NCBI RefSeq assembly: GCF_003993775.1
Contig: NZ_RJRZ01000011.1
Coordinates: 1 to 64,000 of the forward strand
Direction: 5' to 3'
DNA: 64,000 bases
Origin: Frigidibacter oleivorans
GTDB taxonomy: Bacteria; Pseudomonadota; Alphaproteobacteria; Rhodobacterales; Rhodobacteraceae
Part shown: positions 40,095 to 48,915 of the stretch, in pieces
How positions within the stretch are numbered: the first letter of the stretch is position 1
Layout of the letters: each line of letters starts with the position of its first letter
Made by a program: the position numbers and the translations under genes
The notes under the pieces: model-generated
What the model was told of the DNA's origin: nothing
Database searches by the model: none
The model's input: only the letters and a program-made list of their open reading frames with translations

Positions 40095-41432
40095 TCAGTT
40101 TATCAGATAGCTTTCCAGGCTGTCGTCCAGCGCCTCCTTCCAGGGCGTGTGATGGACCGGCGCCATCGTGCCGGTCATCACCGAGCGATAGCTGTGGTCG
40201 CGGAAGGCCATGATCCCCGCCTTCTTGTGGTCCTTCCATTCGAAGAAGGCCTCGCAGGCGCCATCGACGTCGAAGCTGGGATAATCCGTCTCGGCGATCA
40301 GCTCCTTCACGTAGTCGCCCTGATAGTGGATCGCGTCATGGGCATCCTGCCCCGCATCCTCGCCCGCCACGCGGGCGGCGACATCGGCCAGCAGCGCCTG
40401 CGGATCGTCGGGGATGGCGATGCGCCCGAGGATCGCGTCGCGCACCCACCAGGCCTGTGCGTCGAACATGTTGAAGGTAAACCACTGGTCCTGCATCCCC
40501 AGATAGAACAGCTTCGGGTTCTTCACCCAGACCACGCCCTTGTAGAGGTCGGCGGTCGCCAGCCGGTTCGCCGTCTTCAGGCGCAGATCGTCGGGCAGGA
40601 AGGGGAAATGGTGGCGATAGCCGGTGCAGAGGATGATTGCATCCACATGCCGGCTGCTGCCATCGGCGAAGCTGGCGGTGTTGCCCTCGACCCCGGTCAG
40701 GATCGGCACCTCGGCCCAGTTGTCGGGCCAGTCATAGCCCATGGGCGCGGTGCGATGCGACACGGTGATCGATTTCGCGCCGTATTTCCACAGCTGCGAG
40801 CCGATATCCTCGGCCGAATAGGAGGTGCCGATCAGCAGCATATCGCGGCCCGCGAATTCGCGCGCGTCGCGAAAGTCATGGGCATGCAGGATGCGGCCGT
40901 TGAAGGTGGCGAAGCCCGGATATTCCGGCACGTTCGGCACCGAGAAATGCCCCGAGGCGACGATGACGTGGTCGAACGTCTCGGAATAGATCCGGTCCGC
41001 CGCCAGGTCGTGGACGGTGACGGTGAACCGGTCCGTCTCCGCGTCGAAGGCGACCCAGCGGACGGCGGTGGAAAAGCGGATCCAGGGCCTGACGCCCGCC
41101 TTCAGCACCCGCCCCTCGATATAGTCGAACATCACCGCCCGCGGCGGATAGCTGGCGATCTGCTTGCCGAAATGCTCCTCGAAGCTGTAATCGGCGAATT
41201 CCAGCCCCTCCTTCGGGCCGTTGGTCCACAGATAGCGGTACATCGAGCAATGCACCGGCTCGCCATGTTCGTCGAGCCCGGTGCGCCAGGTGTAGTTCCA
41301 CAACCCGCCCCAGTTCGCCTGCTTCTCGAAGCAGACCACCTCGGGGATGGGGTCCCCCTTGCGGGCGGCGGACTGGAAGGCGCGCAGCTGCGCAAGGCCG
41401 GACGGACCGGCCCCGATCACGCAAATTCTCAT
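40095..41432 (-). CDS. tmm: Trimethylamine monooxygenase (flavin-containing monooxygenase)
   Basis: Tmm oxidises trimethylamine to TMAO with FAD, NADPH and O2. The 445-residue protein starts [19 protein letters not shown] (FAD GxGxxG). It carries the FMO identifying motif [11 protein letters not shown] at residues 177-187 and the NADPH motif [13 protein letters not shown]. Motifs that I associate with bacterial Tmm are [47 protein letters not shown] and [21 protein letters not shown] precedes the ATG at 41432. It is the last gene after dmmC, within the methylamine cluster, which supports trimethylamine as the substrate. Confidence 0.93.
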   Translation of the reverse strand: MRICVIGAGPSGLAQLRAFQSAARKGDPIPEVVCFEKQANWGGLWNYTWRTGLDEHGEPVHCSMYRYLWTNGPKEGLEFADYSFEEHFGKQIASYPPRAVMFDYIEGRVLKAGVRPWIRFSTAVRWVAFDAETDRFTVTVHDLAADRIYSETFDHVIVASGHFSVPNVPEYPGFATFNGRILHAHDFRDAREFAGRDMLLIGTSYSAEDIGSQLWKYGAKSITVSHRTAPMGYDWPDNWAEVPILTGVEGNTASFADGSSRHVDAIILCTGYRHHFPFLPDDLRLKTANRLATADLYKGVVWVKNPKLFYLGMQDQWFTFNMFDAQAWWVRDAILGRIAIPDDPQALLADVAARVAGEDAGQDAHDAIHYQGDYVKELIAETDYPSFDVDGACEAFFEWKDHKKAGIMAFRDHSYRSVMTGTMAPVHHTPWKEALDDSLESYLIN

Positions 41433-41481
41433 CGTGTTTCCCTGTCGTTCATGCCCGGTATCTCCGGGTCCGGTTGGATCG

Positions 41482-42555
41482 TCAGTCGGGGAAGATGCCG
41501 GGCGAGGTCGGCTGGCCGTCGTCATAGGGTTTCAGCCAGTCGATCGCGGTCTGGCGATAGCGGCTGAGCCCCTTGTATTCCACCAGTTCGGGCGGCAGGC
41601 TTTCCAGCACCCGCGGCAGGCGGCGGCCCCATTTCGGCACCGTCACGATCTGGTCGAGGCTCATCAGATAGCCGCGGATCGGGAACAGGATCGCGTTCGA
41701 CCGCGGCAGCCGCCACAGGCTTTGCAGCTCTACCCGCAGATGCACCTTGCGCCCCGCATTCTGGGGCGTGACCGTCATCCGGTCCGGCCCCCAGTGCGGA
41801 TAGCGTTCGGGGCTGGTGTCGAGCCGCGGGTTGATCGTCATCGTCCAGTTCAGCCGCCGCACCGGCTGGCCGAGCCGCAGGTTCAGCAGGAATTTCAGCG
41901 CCCGGTCGAACACCCCCATCTCATGCGCCAGGGGCACCGGCGCATGCCATTCGTGAAAGCTCATCCCCACGTCGAAATCCAGCGACCAGTCCGCCTGCGC
42001 GGTGATCATGCCCGCATCCATCCACAGGTTGCCGTCGCGCTGGTCGAGGATCGCGTGGTCGCCCTGGGTCTGACGGGCGATATAGTCGAAGGGTTCGCGC
42101 GGCAGGGTCGCGGGATCGCCGAAGGTGAAGGTATCGTCGATGCCCATCGGCCGGTTGATCCAGCGCCAGCGGTCGCCATCCTTCGTCAGGGTGAACAGAT
42201 GCGGATAGGCCCGCGCCTGCTCCTCCATCAGCAGTTCCAGCACGTCCCACTGCGCCAGCATCATGTGCGGCAGCGCCTGATAGCGCAGCGGGTCCTCCTC
42301 CAGCACCCGCGCCCGGTCGGCCATTTCCGACAGGTAGTGTTCGTCCACGTCGATCAGATGCTCGAAGGCCGATCCGGGGCGGCCCGGCACATGCGGTTCG
42401 ATGTTCACCGAATAGCGATAGCTGTCCTCGGCAAAGGGAAAGGGGAAATGCGGGATGTTGCCGGGGCTGTTGCGATAGCTGAAATCGTCGCGGAAGGTGC
42501 CCGGCAGGAAGGTCTCCGGGCGGTGGACGGCGGCGGTGGCGGAACCGGGCGGCAT
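41482..42555 (-). CDS. dmmC: Dimethylamine monooxygenase subunit DmmC (heme-dependent oxidative N-demethylase alpha-subunit-like, DUF3445)
   Basis: This 357-residue protein belongs to the DUF3445 family, whose studied member HODM uses a heme in a PAS-like fold to oxidatively N-demethylate dimethylamine. Recognisable stretches are [69 protein letters not shown] and [14 protein letters not shown]. It is expected to form the catalytic subunit with DmmA and DmmB. AGGAG precedes the ATG. The gene lies 10 bases after dmmB and 49 before tmm. Subunit letters follow the published operon order dmmDABC. Confidence 0.88.
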   Translation of the reverse strand: MPPGSATAAVHRPETFLPGTFRDDFSYRNSPGNIPHFPFPFAEDSYRYSVNIEPHVPGRPGSAFEHLIDVDEHYLSEMADRARVLEEDPLRYQALPHMMLAQWDVLELLMEEQARAYPHLFTLTKDGDRWRWINRPMGIDDTFTFGDPATLPREPFDYIARQTQGDHAILDQRDGNLWMDAGMITAQADWSLDFDVGMSFHEWHAPVPLAHEMGVFDRALKFLLNLRLGQPVRRLNWTMTINPRLDTSPERYPHWGPDRMTVTPQNAGRKVHLRVELQSLWRLPRSNAILFPIRGYLMSLDQIVTVPKWGRRLPRVLESLPPELVEYKGLSRYRQTAIDWLKPYDDGQPTSPGIFPD

Positions 42556-42565
42556 CGGCGATCTC

Positions 42566-43519
42566 CTACAGGTCGAGGACCAGCCGGTCGCCGGTGAAGC
42601 GCGACATGCAGGTCATGATGCGGTCGCCCGCCGCCCGTTCCCCGGGCGACAGGAAATGGTCGTTGTGCAGGATCGTGCCCCGCGCCTCGATCACGCGGGT
42701 GGCGCATTCGCCGCAGGCCCCGCCCCGGCACAGGCAGGGCGCGGCCACGCCCGCGGCCTCCAGCGCCTCCAGCAGGCTCTGGTCGCGGCCGACCGTGACC
42801 TCGATCCCTGACCGGGCCAGCGTCGCCGTGAAGGGATCGCCGGGCGGCGGCGCCTCGAACCGTTCGGCATGCAGCGCCTGGTCCGGCCAGCCGGCGTCCC
42901 GCGCGGCCTGCAGCGCCGCGGCCATCAGCGCGTCCGGCCCGCAGGTGTAAAGATGGGTGCCGAGCGGCTGATCCCCGACCACGGCGGCAAGGTCGATGCG
43001 GCGCCCCTCGTCGGAGGGGTAGAGCGTCACCCGCGCGCCGTGACGCGCCACCAGAAGGTCCGCGAAGGCGGCGGTGGCGCGGCTGCGGCAGGCATAATGC
43101 AGCTCGAAGGGCAGGCCCAGCCGGTCGAAGGTGGCGGTCATCGCCATGAAGGGCGTGATGCCGATGCCCCCCGCCACCATCACATGCCGCCGCCCGCGCC
43201 AGTCGGGCTGGAACAGGTTGGCGGGCTGGCCGGCCGACAGAAGGTCGCCCACCGCCAGCCGGTCGTGCAGGAAGGCCGATCCGCCCCGCGACCGCTCCGC
43301 CCGGCGCACGGCAATCTCATAGCCGCTGCGGTCCTCGGGGTCGGAACACAGCGAATAGGGGTTGCGGCGCAGCGTCGGGCCGTCGCGCATCGCCAGCACC
43401 AGATGCGCCCCGGCGGAAAAGGCCGGCAGCAGCCCGCCCGTCCGGGGCACCAGCCGGATGCGGCGGATGCCGGGGATGGCATCGTCGATCGCGGCGACCC
43501 GCAGCGCGAGTTCCGTCAT
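42566..43519 (-). CDS. dmmB: Dimethylamine monooxygenase subunit DmmB (PDR/VanB-type flavin and 2Fe-2S reductase)
   Basis: The 317-residue protein is a phthalate-dioxygenase-reductase-like electron donor. An N-terminal flavin-binding barrel includes LRRNPYSLCSDP, the NAD(P)-binding domain has MVAGGIGITPFMAM and YTCGPDALM. The C-terminal plant-type ferredoxin has Cys264-x4-Cys269-x2-Cys272 and Cys304 (PCLCRGGACGECATR ... TCMSR). It should pass electrons from NAD(P)H to the DmmC heme. The start at 43519 overlaps the dmmA stop as ATGA. It precedes dmmC by 10 bases. Confidence 0.9.
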   Translation of the reverse strand: MTELALRVAAIDDAIPGIRRIRLVPRTGGLLPAFSAGAHLVLAMRDGPTLRRNPYSLCSDPEDRSGYEIAVRRAERSRGGSAFLHDRLAVGDLLSAGQPANLFQPDWRGRRHVMVAGGIGITPFMAMTATFDRLGLPFELHYACRSRATAAFADLLVARHGARVTLYPSDEGRRIDLAAVVGDQPLGTHLYTCGPDALMAAALQAARDAGWPDQALHAERFEAPPPGDPFTATLARSGIEVTVGRDQSLLEALEAAGVAAPCLCRGGACGECATRVIEARGTILHNDHFLSPGERAAGDRIMTCMSRFTGDRLVLDL

Positions 43520-44112
43520 CGGAAGGCCTCCTCTGCCGCCGGCGCGCTGCCCGGTTCCTCGGCATCGATGCAGACGCCCTGAAAGGCGCCGAGCCGGCGC
43601 GAGTAATGGTCGCGCACGAACAGGGTCAGCCCGCAGCCGGGGCAGGCACAGGGTTGGGTCGTCACCTCCTCGGCCACGGTCTTGCAATGCACGCATTGCA
43701 CCCGCCGCGCCCGGTTGCCGCGATGTTCCGTCGCGACCGACAGCGGGTCGATCCCCGCCGCCTCTGCCACCACCAGCACCTGACCGATGAACCCCTCGCT
43801 GCCCGCCGCGTAAAGCCGGGTGCCCATCCGCGCGCCGTCGAGCAGCCCCGCCAGGCGGGAAAGCAGCGCGGCGAGGTCGGGCGCCTGCCACAGGCTCGCC
43901 GCGCCAAGCGCCGCCAGCGCCACGGCCTGCGCCGCACCGTCCGGGTCGCGCGGCAGGTAAAGGATATCGCTGCGGGTCAGTGCCCCGGCATCGGGGGCGA
44001 GGTCCGTCAGCGCCCCCGCCCCCGCACCTTCCAGCGCGAAGATGTGGCGCCGCGCCTGCGGGACCAGCGCAAGGCCGGGATAGACGGGCCGGCTGAGGAA
44101 CGCTGCCGCCAT
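43516..44112 (-). CDS. dmmA: Dimethylamine monooxygenase subunit DmmA
   Basis: The 198-residue protein has an N-terminal part of about 130 residues with alternating helices (LVPQARRHIFALEGAGAGAL, RLYAAGSEGFIGQVLVVAEAAG) that resembles an NAD(P)-type or ferredoxin-reductase-like half domain. A C-terminal zinc-ribbon or rubredoxin-like knot follows, with Cys140-x2-Cys143 and Cys157-x2-Cys160 plus Cys155. The tail LFVRDHYSRRLGAFQGVCIDAEEPG is typical of DmmA. It is the small partner of the DmmABC heterotrimer. It starts 7 bases after dmmD and overlaps dmmB by 4 bases. Confidence 0.82.
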   Translation of the reverse strand: MAAAFLSRPVYPGLALVPQARRHIFALEGAGAGALTDLAPDAGALTRSDILYLPRDPDGAAQAVALAALGAASLWQAPDLAALLSRLAGLLDGARMGTRLYAAGSEGFIGQVLVVAEAAGIDPLSVATEHRGNRARRVQCVHCKTVAEEVTTQPCACPGCGLTLFVRDHYSRRLGAFQGVCIDAEEPGSAPAAEEAFR

Positions 44113-44119
44113 GCCCGCC

Positions 44120-45250
44120 TCAGCCCACCGCCGTGCGTTTCAGCTTCTTCGGGTCGTCGAAGGGCAGTTCATGCGCCTTTGCCGCAAAGGTTTCCGCCCC
44201 CTTCACCGTCAGCGGCGTTCCCGCCACGGCGCAGTCGGGCGCGAGCCGGGCGATCGCCATCGACTGGCCGGTGATCGCGGAATAGCTGGGGCAGGTCACC
44301 ACCCCCACCCGCCGGTCGCCCGCCCAGACCTCGTCCCCCAGACCGCAGGCATGGTCGGCCTCCAGCAGCAGGCCGAAGATGCGGAACCGCTCTTTCCCCT
44401 TCAGGCGGAAATGTTCCTCGGCACCCTTGAAGGCGGTCTTCCCCGGGCTGACGGTGAAGGTCAGCCCCAGTTCCCACAGGCTGTCGCCCGGGCCTTCGTC
44501 CGCAAAGGGATACATCTGCGAATTGTCGTAAGGGTAGAACAGCAGGTAGCTTTCCACCCGCAGCATGTCGAGCACCGAGAAGCAGCAGGGCACGATGCCC
44601 ATTTCTGCCCCCTCGGACAGGATCGTGTCCCAGATCAGCGGCGCGTCCTGCCCGCGGCAGAAGATCTCGTAGCCGCGTTCGCCGGTATAGCCGGTGCGCG
44701 AGATCGTCACCGGCGCGCCGAAGAGCGTGGCCGGCATGTGGTGGAAGTATTTCAGGTCGCGGATACCCGGCACATGGCGGGCAAGGTAATCCACCGCCAC
44801 CGGCCCCTGCAGCGACAGGTCGTGCAGGTCGTCGTCGAACAGCACCGCGCAGTTGCGGCCCATCGCGGCCTTCACCACCTCCTCATGCGCGGACCCGGAG
44901 CCGTGCACCAGCATCCAGGCATTCGGGCCGGTCCGGTAGATGATGCAGTCGTCGGTGAAGAAGCCCTTTTCGTTCAGCAGGCAGGCATAGACGGACCGGC
45001 CCGGCGTCACCTTCGACATGTCGCGCGTGGTAATCCAGTCCAGCACGGCGATGGCATGCGGCCCGACGAGGTGCATCTTCTTCAGGCCCGACACGTCCAT
45101 CAGCCCGGCCTTGGTGCGGATGGCGGTGTGTTCCTCCTGGATGTCCTTGGCATAGGTCCAGGCGGTGCCCATCCCGCTCCAGTCCTCCAGCGCCGATCCA
45201 AGCGCGCGATGCCTGTCCGCAAGGGCCGAGAAACGCCAGCTCAGCGCCAT
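44120..45250 (-). CDS. dmmD: Tetrahydrofolate-dependent aminomethyltransferase-like protein DmmD (GcvT family)
   Basis: DmmD is a GcvT-like protein expected to trap the formaldehyde released from dimethylamine as methylene-tetrahydrofolate. Visible family features are RTKAGLMDVSGLKKMHLVGPHA, DWITTRDMSKVTPGRSVYACLLNEKG, SLQGPVAVDYLA, ISRTGYTGERGYEIFC and CCFSVLDMLRVESYLLFY with the C-terminal RRVGVVTCPSYSAITGQSMAIARL. It has 376 residues from ATG 45250, which follows AGGGAG; the GTG two codons upstream is less likely. It is the first gene of dmmDABC-tmm and has its own promoter region. Confidence 0.9.
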   Translation of the reverse strand: MALSWRFSALADRHRALGSALEDWSGMGTAWTYAKDIQEEHTAIRTKAGLMDVSGLKKMHLVGPHAIAVLDWITTRDMSKVTPGRSVYACLLNEKGFFTDDCIIYRTGPNAWMLVHGSGSAHEEVVKAAMGRNCAVLFDDDLHDLSLQGPVAVDYLARHVPGIRDLKYFHHMPATLFGAPVTISRTGYTGERGYEIFCRGQDAPLIWDTILSEGAEMGIVPCCFSVLDMLRVESYLLFYPYDNSQMYPFADEGPGDSLWELGLTFTVSPGKTAFKGAEEHFRLKGKERFRIFGLLLEADHACGLGDEVWAGDRRVGVVTCPSYSAITGQSMAIARLAPDCAVAGTPLTVKGAETFAAKAHELPFDDPKKLKRTAVG

Positions 45251-45293
45251 GATCACTCCCTGATGTTTTATTTTCTGGAATAGTTATTTCTTG

Positions 45294-45357
45294 ATGATAG
45301 GCAGCGATTGCCGCGTCGCAAGAAGAATCTCGCAGTTGCGGCAGAATTCTGCGGCAG
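45294..45357 (-). promoter_or_regulatory. Candidate promoter and operator of dmmDABC-tmm
   Basis: On the minus strand TTGCGA (45316-45321) and TATCAT (45294-45299) are 16 bases apart. Directly upstream, TGCGGCAG occurs twice (45337-45344 and 45350-45357) around the palindrome CAGAATTCTG (45342-45351). The palindrome resembles the CAGGAATTTT found upstream of tdm and amtB. The 187 bases between dmmD and the regulator hold no gene. Confidence 0.55.
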
Positions 45358-45437
45358 GTGCACAAGGATCGGCCGCCCCGCCCCGACCGGGCCGGCGGAC
45401 AGGGTCCGTCACGGGGGAGCGGGGGACAGGGCGCCGG

Positions 45438-46091
45438 TCAGCGCCGGTCGCCGTTGGCCTGCGGATAGCTGATGATCGACAGATAGCGCGCCGGCAGGCT
45501 GACCAGCTGTTCCGGCCCGTGCGGCGCATCCGCGTCGAAGAACAGGCTGTCGCCGGGCCGCATGTGGAACAGCTGGTCGGCATGGCGATAGACCACCTCG
45601 CCCTCCAGCATGTAGAGGAACTCCATGCCCTCGTGCTGGAAGGTGGGGAAGATATCGGCATTGTCCGACAGGGTGATCAGGTAGGGTTCGACCACCACGC
45701 CCGAGGTGTTGTTGTCGATATGGCCCAGCAGGTTGTACTGGTGTCCGGCCCGGGTGCCGCGCCGTTCCAGCTCCACCCCCTCGCCCGCCCGGACGAAGAC
45801 CGCGTTGCGCGGCTCCTCATAGCCGCGGAAGAAGGCGGTCAGCGGCACCCCGAGCCCGCGCGACAGCGCCTGCAGGGTCGAGAGCGAGGGCGAGATGTTG
45901 CCGTTCTCGATCTTCGACAGCATCCCCAGCGACAGGCCGGTGGCATTGGCCAGATCGGTGACGGTGATGCCCAGCTTCTTGCGGAAGGTGCGCACCTCGT
46001 GCCCGATGGCCAGTTCCAGCCGGTTCTCGCGCGGCTCGCGCAGCGCGTGCGGGTCCTGGGTCAGCGGTACGGGGCGCTTGGCATCGTCCAA
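45438..46091 (-). CDS. XRE-family transcriptional regulator with cupin domain
   Basis: The 217-residue protein has an N-terminal helix-turn-helix (EVRTFRKKLGITVTDLANATGLSLGMLSKIENGNISPSLSTL) and a C-terminal cupin (FQHEGMEFLYMLEGEVVYRHADQLFHMRPGDSLFFDADAPHGPEQL). Such proteins usually sense a small metabolite. The only usable start is TTG at 46091, preceded by GGAAGGA. The nearby ATG is out of frame. It lies between tdm and dmmD and is the obvious candidate regulator of the methylamine genes. A 33-base inverted repeat just upstream suggests autoregulation. Confidence 0.92.
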   Translation of the reverse strand: MDDAKRPVPLTQDPHALREPRENRLELAIGHEVRTFRKKLGITVTDLANATGLSLGMLSKIENGNISPSLSTLQALSRGLGVPLTAFFRGYEEPRNAVFVRAGEGVELERRGTRAGHQYNLLGHIDNNTSGVVVEPYLITLSDNADIFPTFQHEGMEFLYMLEGEVVYRHADQLFHMRPGDSLFFDADAPHGPEQLVSLPARYLSIISYPQANGDRR

Positions 46092-46128
46092 GGGGCAGTC
46101 CTTCCGGGAATCCTTGCACCGGAGGCCC

Positions 46129-46161
46129 GGCGCATTTCACTGCTGATTACCGCAATGCGCC
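46129..46161 (-). promoter_or_regulatory. Inverted repeat upstream of the XRE regulator gene
   Basis: GGCGCATT (46129-46136) and AATGCGCC (46154-46161) form a perfect 8-bp inverted repeat with a 17-base spacer, 38 bases upstream of the TTG start. It is the best operator candidate for the regulator itself. Confidence 0.55.
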
Positions 46162-46195
46162 TTCCGGGGAAAGACGATCCGCCGCGCGGATCCGC

Positions 46196-48544
46196 TCAGG
46201 CCAGCCCCCGCGGCCGCAGCTTCTGCGGATCGTATTGCGCCAGTCCCGTGACCTCGGCCGGGATCCGCTTCATCTGCCCGTCCAGCCGCCCGACCTCCAG
46301 CCGCGTGCCTTGCGCGGCATGGACCGGCTCCAGCCGCGCGAGCGCGATCTGCCGGCCCAGCACCGGCGAATGGGTGGCCGAGGTGACCACCCCCACCTGC
46401 GCCCGGCCCAGAAACACGCCGTCGCCATGCGCCACCGCATCGCGCCCCTGCAGCGCCAGTCCCGCCAGCACCTGCCGCGGATGGGCCTTGCGCGGCTCGA
46501 TCGCCGCGCGGCCGCAGAAGTCGTCGGCCTTGCCCTTCAGCGCCACGGCGAAACCCAGCCCCGCCTCGAACGGGTCGGTCCGGTCGGTGAATTCGTGGCC
46601 CGCGAAGACCAGCCCCGCCTCGATCCGCAGCATGTCGAGCGCGGCAAGGCCCATGGGGATCAGCCCGTGCGGCGCACCCGCCGCCATCACCGCCTCCAGC
46701 ACCCGGCCCGCATCCTTGGGGTCGCAGAAGACCTCATAGCCCAGTTCGCCGGTATAGCCGGTGCGCGACACCACCACCGGAATCCCCTCGAACCCGCCGA
46801 TCCGGCCCACGGTGAAGCGGAACCAGTCCAGATCGGCCAGCGGCACGCGGTTCGGCGCCGTCCAGACCAGATCGCGCAGGATCTCGCGCGAGGCCGGACC
46901 CTGCACCGCGATGTTGTGCAGCCGGTCGGTCGAGGACCGGACCCAGGCCCGGTAGCCCATCCGCCCGGCCTGTTCGCGCAGCCACAGCCCGCTGGCATCG
47001 TCGCCGCCGATCCAGCGCCAGGCCATCTCGCCCATGCGGAACAGGGTGCCGTCATCGACCATGCCGCCATGGTCGTAGCACATGGCGGAATAGACCACCT
47101 GCCCCACCGACAGTTTCGACACGTCGCGGGTCAGGCACCATTGCAGCAGCGCCCCGGCATCCGGCCCGGTCACCTCGTATTTGCGCAGCGCCGACAGGTC
47201 GATCACCGCCGCCGCCTCGCGGCAGGCGCGGTATTCGGCGATCCGGCCCGCCCGCGTCTCCTGCGGCAGCCAGAAGCCGCGATACTCGACATGCTCGGTC
47301 ACATGCGGGGCGAGCGCGGCATGAAAGCCGGTCTCCCTGGTCAGTTCGGGTTCGGCATCGGGGGTCATGCGCCAGGCCACGGCTCTCTGGAAGGTCTCGC
47401 GCCCGGAATAGGTGCGAATGTGGATGTCGGTCAGGTCCCAGCCATTGGCGGGGTCGATGTCGTCGGGGCAGGAGGACGAGACGCAGACCAGATCGGTCAG
47501 CGCCCGCATCAGCACATAATCGCCGGGCCGCGACCACGGTTCGTCGAAATAGAGCTGGTTCAGGTGATCGACGCCGGTGTTGTAGAAGAAATTCAGCGCC
47601 TCCCACCCCTTGCGGGCAGCGACGCCGAACGGGTTCAGCGCGGCGTTGAAATTGTCGCTGCAATTCGGATGGCCCGGATAGCCCTGATCCTCGTAATAGC
47701 GGGCGTTGCAGGCGGTGGCGAAGGCGTCGTGCCGGCCGACCGTGTCCTGCACGATTTCCACCAGCGGCTGGAAATCGCGGTCGAAGGCCTTCGACGGCAG
47801 GCCCGGCGCCGGATAGCTGCGCCCGGTCAGGGTGCGGGTGATGGTGGCGTCCAGCGCATGTTCGATGCCGCGGTCGAGCTTGCGCGCGTCGAAGCACTGG
47901 AAATCGCTGCATTGCCGACCGTCGACGTCGATCACCTGGATCCACTCGCCCGCCCGCACGGTGAAGGCGCGGGCGCTGGCCGGGCGGATGCGCAGATCGG
48001 TCAGCGGCTCGGCCAGCGGGTCGGGCAGCCGGTCGGCATAGGCGCGCCGGCCCGGGGCGCGGGTGACGAACAGGTGCAGGGGCGTCGCCGTCTCGGCACT
48101 GTCGGGGGCTGCGGGCGGTCGCGGCGCCACGGCGATCAGCAGCCCCGGCTCTGCCGCCGTCATTCGGACCCGGTCGCCCGCGCGGCTGTCCGGCCCGAAC
48201 AGCCGCAGCGCCCGGCCCTGCGCCGGGTCCGCGCCCGCCCGCAGCAGCGCCGCGGCAAGGCGGCGGCCCGATCCGTCCGCCGCCGCCAGCAGCGCCTGCA
48301 GCGCGCCCGCCGGTCCGTCGCCGGCAAGGCCGAGCGCCCCGGTCCGGAACCGCCCGTCCCGGGTGACGAAGGACAGCTCGCACACCTGCCCGCCCTCGAT
48401 ATCCACCAGTTCCAGCGCCTCGCCTGCCGCCAGCCGCAGCGTCACCGATCCCCCCGCCGGCACGCGGTGACGTTCCACCCCCGGCGGCAGCGCGGGCTGC
48501 CCGGGCCGGCGCAACAGGCTGGCGGCGGGGGGCGACAGGAGCAT
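46196..48544 (-). CDS. tdm: Trimethylamine N-oxide demethylase (TMAO aldolase) Tdm
   Basis: Tdm splits TMAO into dimethylamine and formaldehyde, and its folate domain captures the formaldehyde. The 782-residue protein has a DUF1989-type zinc domain around residues 170-400 (RAGEWIQVIDVDGRQCSDFQCFDARK, ATACNARYYEDQ, NCSDNFNAAL, CVSSSCPDDIDPANGW), with zinc-ligand candidates Cys279, Cys354 and Cys359. A GcvT domain follows (about 415-770): VIDLSALRKYEVTGPDAGALLQ, SRTGYTGELGYEVFC and QVGVVTSATHSPVLG. The first 165 residues look like a degenerate copy of the DUF1989 start. Length matches published Tdm of about 780. It lies between the Amt region and the regulator. Confidence 0.92.
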   Translation of the reverse strand: MLLSPPAASLLRRPGQPALPPGVERHRVPAGGSVTLRLAAGEALELVDIEGGQVCELSFVTRDGRFRTGALGLAGDGPAGALQALLAAADGSGRRLAAALLRAGADPAQGRALRLFGPDSRAGDRVRMTAAEPGLLIAVAPRPPAAPDSAETATPLHLFVTRAPGRRAYADRLPDPLAEPLTDLRIRPASARAFTVRAGEWIQVIDVDGRQCSDFQCFDARKLDRGIEHALDATITRTLTGRSYPAPGLPSKAFDRDFQPLVEIVQDTVGRHDAFATACNARYYEDQGYPGHPNCSDNFNAALNPFGVAARKGWEALNFFYNTGVDHLNQLYFDEPWSRPGDYVLMRALTDLVCVSSSCPDDIDPANGWDLTDIHIRTYSGRETFQRAVAWRMTPDAEPELTRETGFHAALAPHVTEHVEYRGFWLPQETRAGRIAEYRACREAAAVIDLSALRKYEVTGPDAGALLQWCLTRDVSKLSVGQVVYSAMCYDHGGMVDDGTLFRMGEMAWRWIGGDDASGLWLREQAGRMGYRAWVRSSTDRLHNIAVQGPASREILRDLVWTAPNRVPLADLDWFRFTVGRIGGFEGIPVVVSRTGYTGELGYEVFCDPKDAGRVLEAVMAAGAPHGLIPMGLAALDMLRIEAGLVFAGHEFTDRTDPFEAGLGFAVALKGKADDFCGRAAIEPRKAHPRQVLAGLALQGRDAVAHGDGVFLGRAQVGVVTSATHSPVLGRQIALARLEPVHAAQGTRLEVGRLDGQMKRIPAEVTGLAQYDPQKLRPRGLA

Positions 48545-48628
48545 GGGGGCGGCGGACCTCGCGGAACGGCGGTTCGGAGCGATCTTCCGCCGCGACCGGC
48601 GCGGCTGTAAAGTCGGAATATTGCCCTA

Positions 48629-48638
48629 CAGGAATTTT
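48629..48638 (-). promoter_or_regulatory. CAGGAATTTT motif upstream of tdm
   Basis: This 10-mer (plus-strand reading) is 85-94 bases upstream of the tdm start and is identical to 50331-50340 upstream of amtB. It lies in an AT-rich stretch (48606-48650), where TAAAAT (minus strand, 48634-48639) is a possible -10. The remaining 181 bases between tdm and the 55-aa gene hold a hairpin only. Confidence 0.5.
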
Positions 48639-48678
48639 AGTTTATTAGCAGGACGCAACAGCCGATTCGAACAGCAAC

Positions 48679-48702
48679 GGGCCGCGCCCTGCGACGCGGC
48701 CC
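48679..48702 (-). terminator. Hairpin downstream of the amtB/55-aa unit, possible weak terminator
   Basis: GGGCCGCG-N8-CGCGGCCC is a perfect 8-bp stem, 24 bases after the stop of the 55-aa gene. Read on the minus strand it is followed by GTTGCTGTTC rather than a pure T-run, so termination may be partial. Confidence 0.45.
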
Positions 48703-48725
48703 GCCGGACTGCCCTTCGGGACGGC

Positions 48726-48893
48726 TCAGCCGTGCTTCTTCGCCATATGCATCTCGTGCGCGGCCATGCGGAAGATCGTGTAGACGCAGGCGGCGACGCC
48801 GGCGAGGATCAGGAAGCCCACGACGGCGGGCTTGTCGGCGAAGGTGTAATAGACCTCGGCGCCGTCCCAGCTGGTGATCGGTGCGGTGTTCAT
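48726..48893 (-). CDS. Small membrane protein (55 aa) paired with the Amt transporter
   Basis: The frame MNTAPITSWDGAEVYYTFADKPAVVGFLILAGVAACVYTIF ends in a charged HEMHMAKKHG tail and has one clear membrane helix (about residues 23-41). GGAGAGCAC precedes the ATG. It follows amtB by 22 bases in the same orientation, so it is almost certainly co-transcribed. I recall similar small proteins beside Amt genes in Rhodobacterales but know no assigned function. A regulatory or stabilising subunit of the transporter is a plausible inference. Confidence 0.75.
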   Translation of the reverse strand: MNTAPITSWDGAEVYYTFADKPAVVGFLILAGVAACVYTIFRMAAHEMHMAKKHG

Positions 48894-48915
48894 CTGTGCT
48901 CTCCTGGACTGGGGA

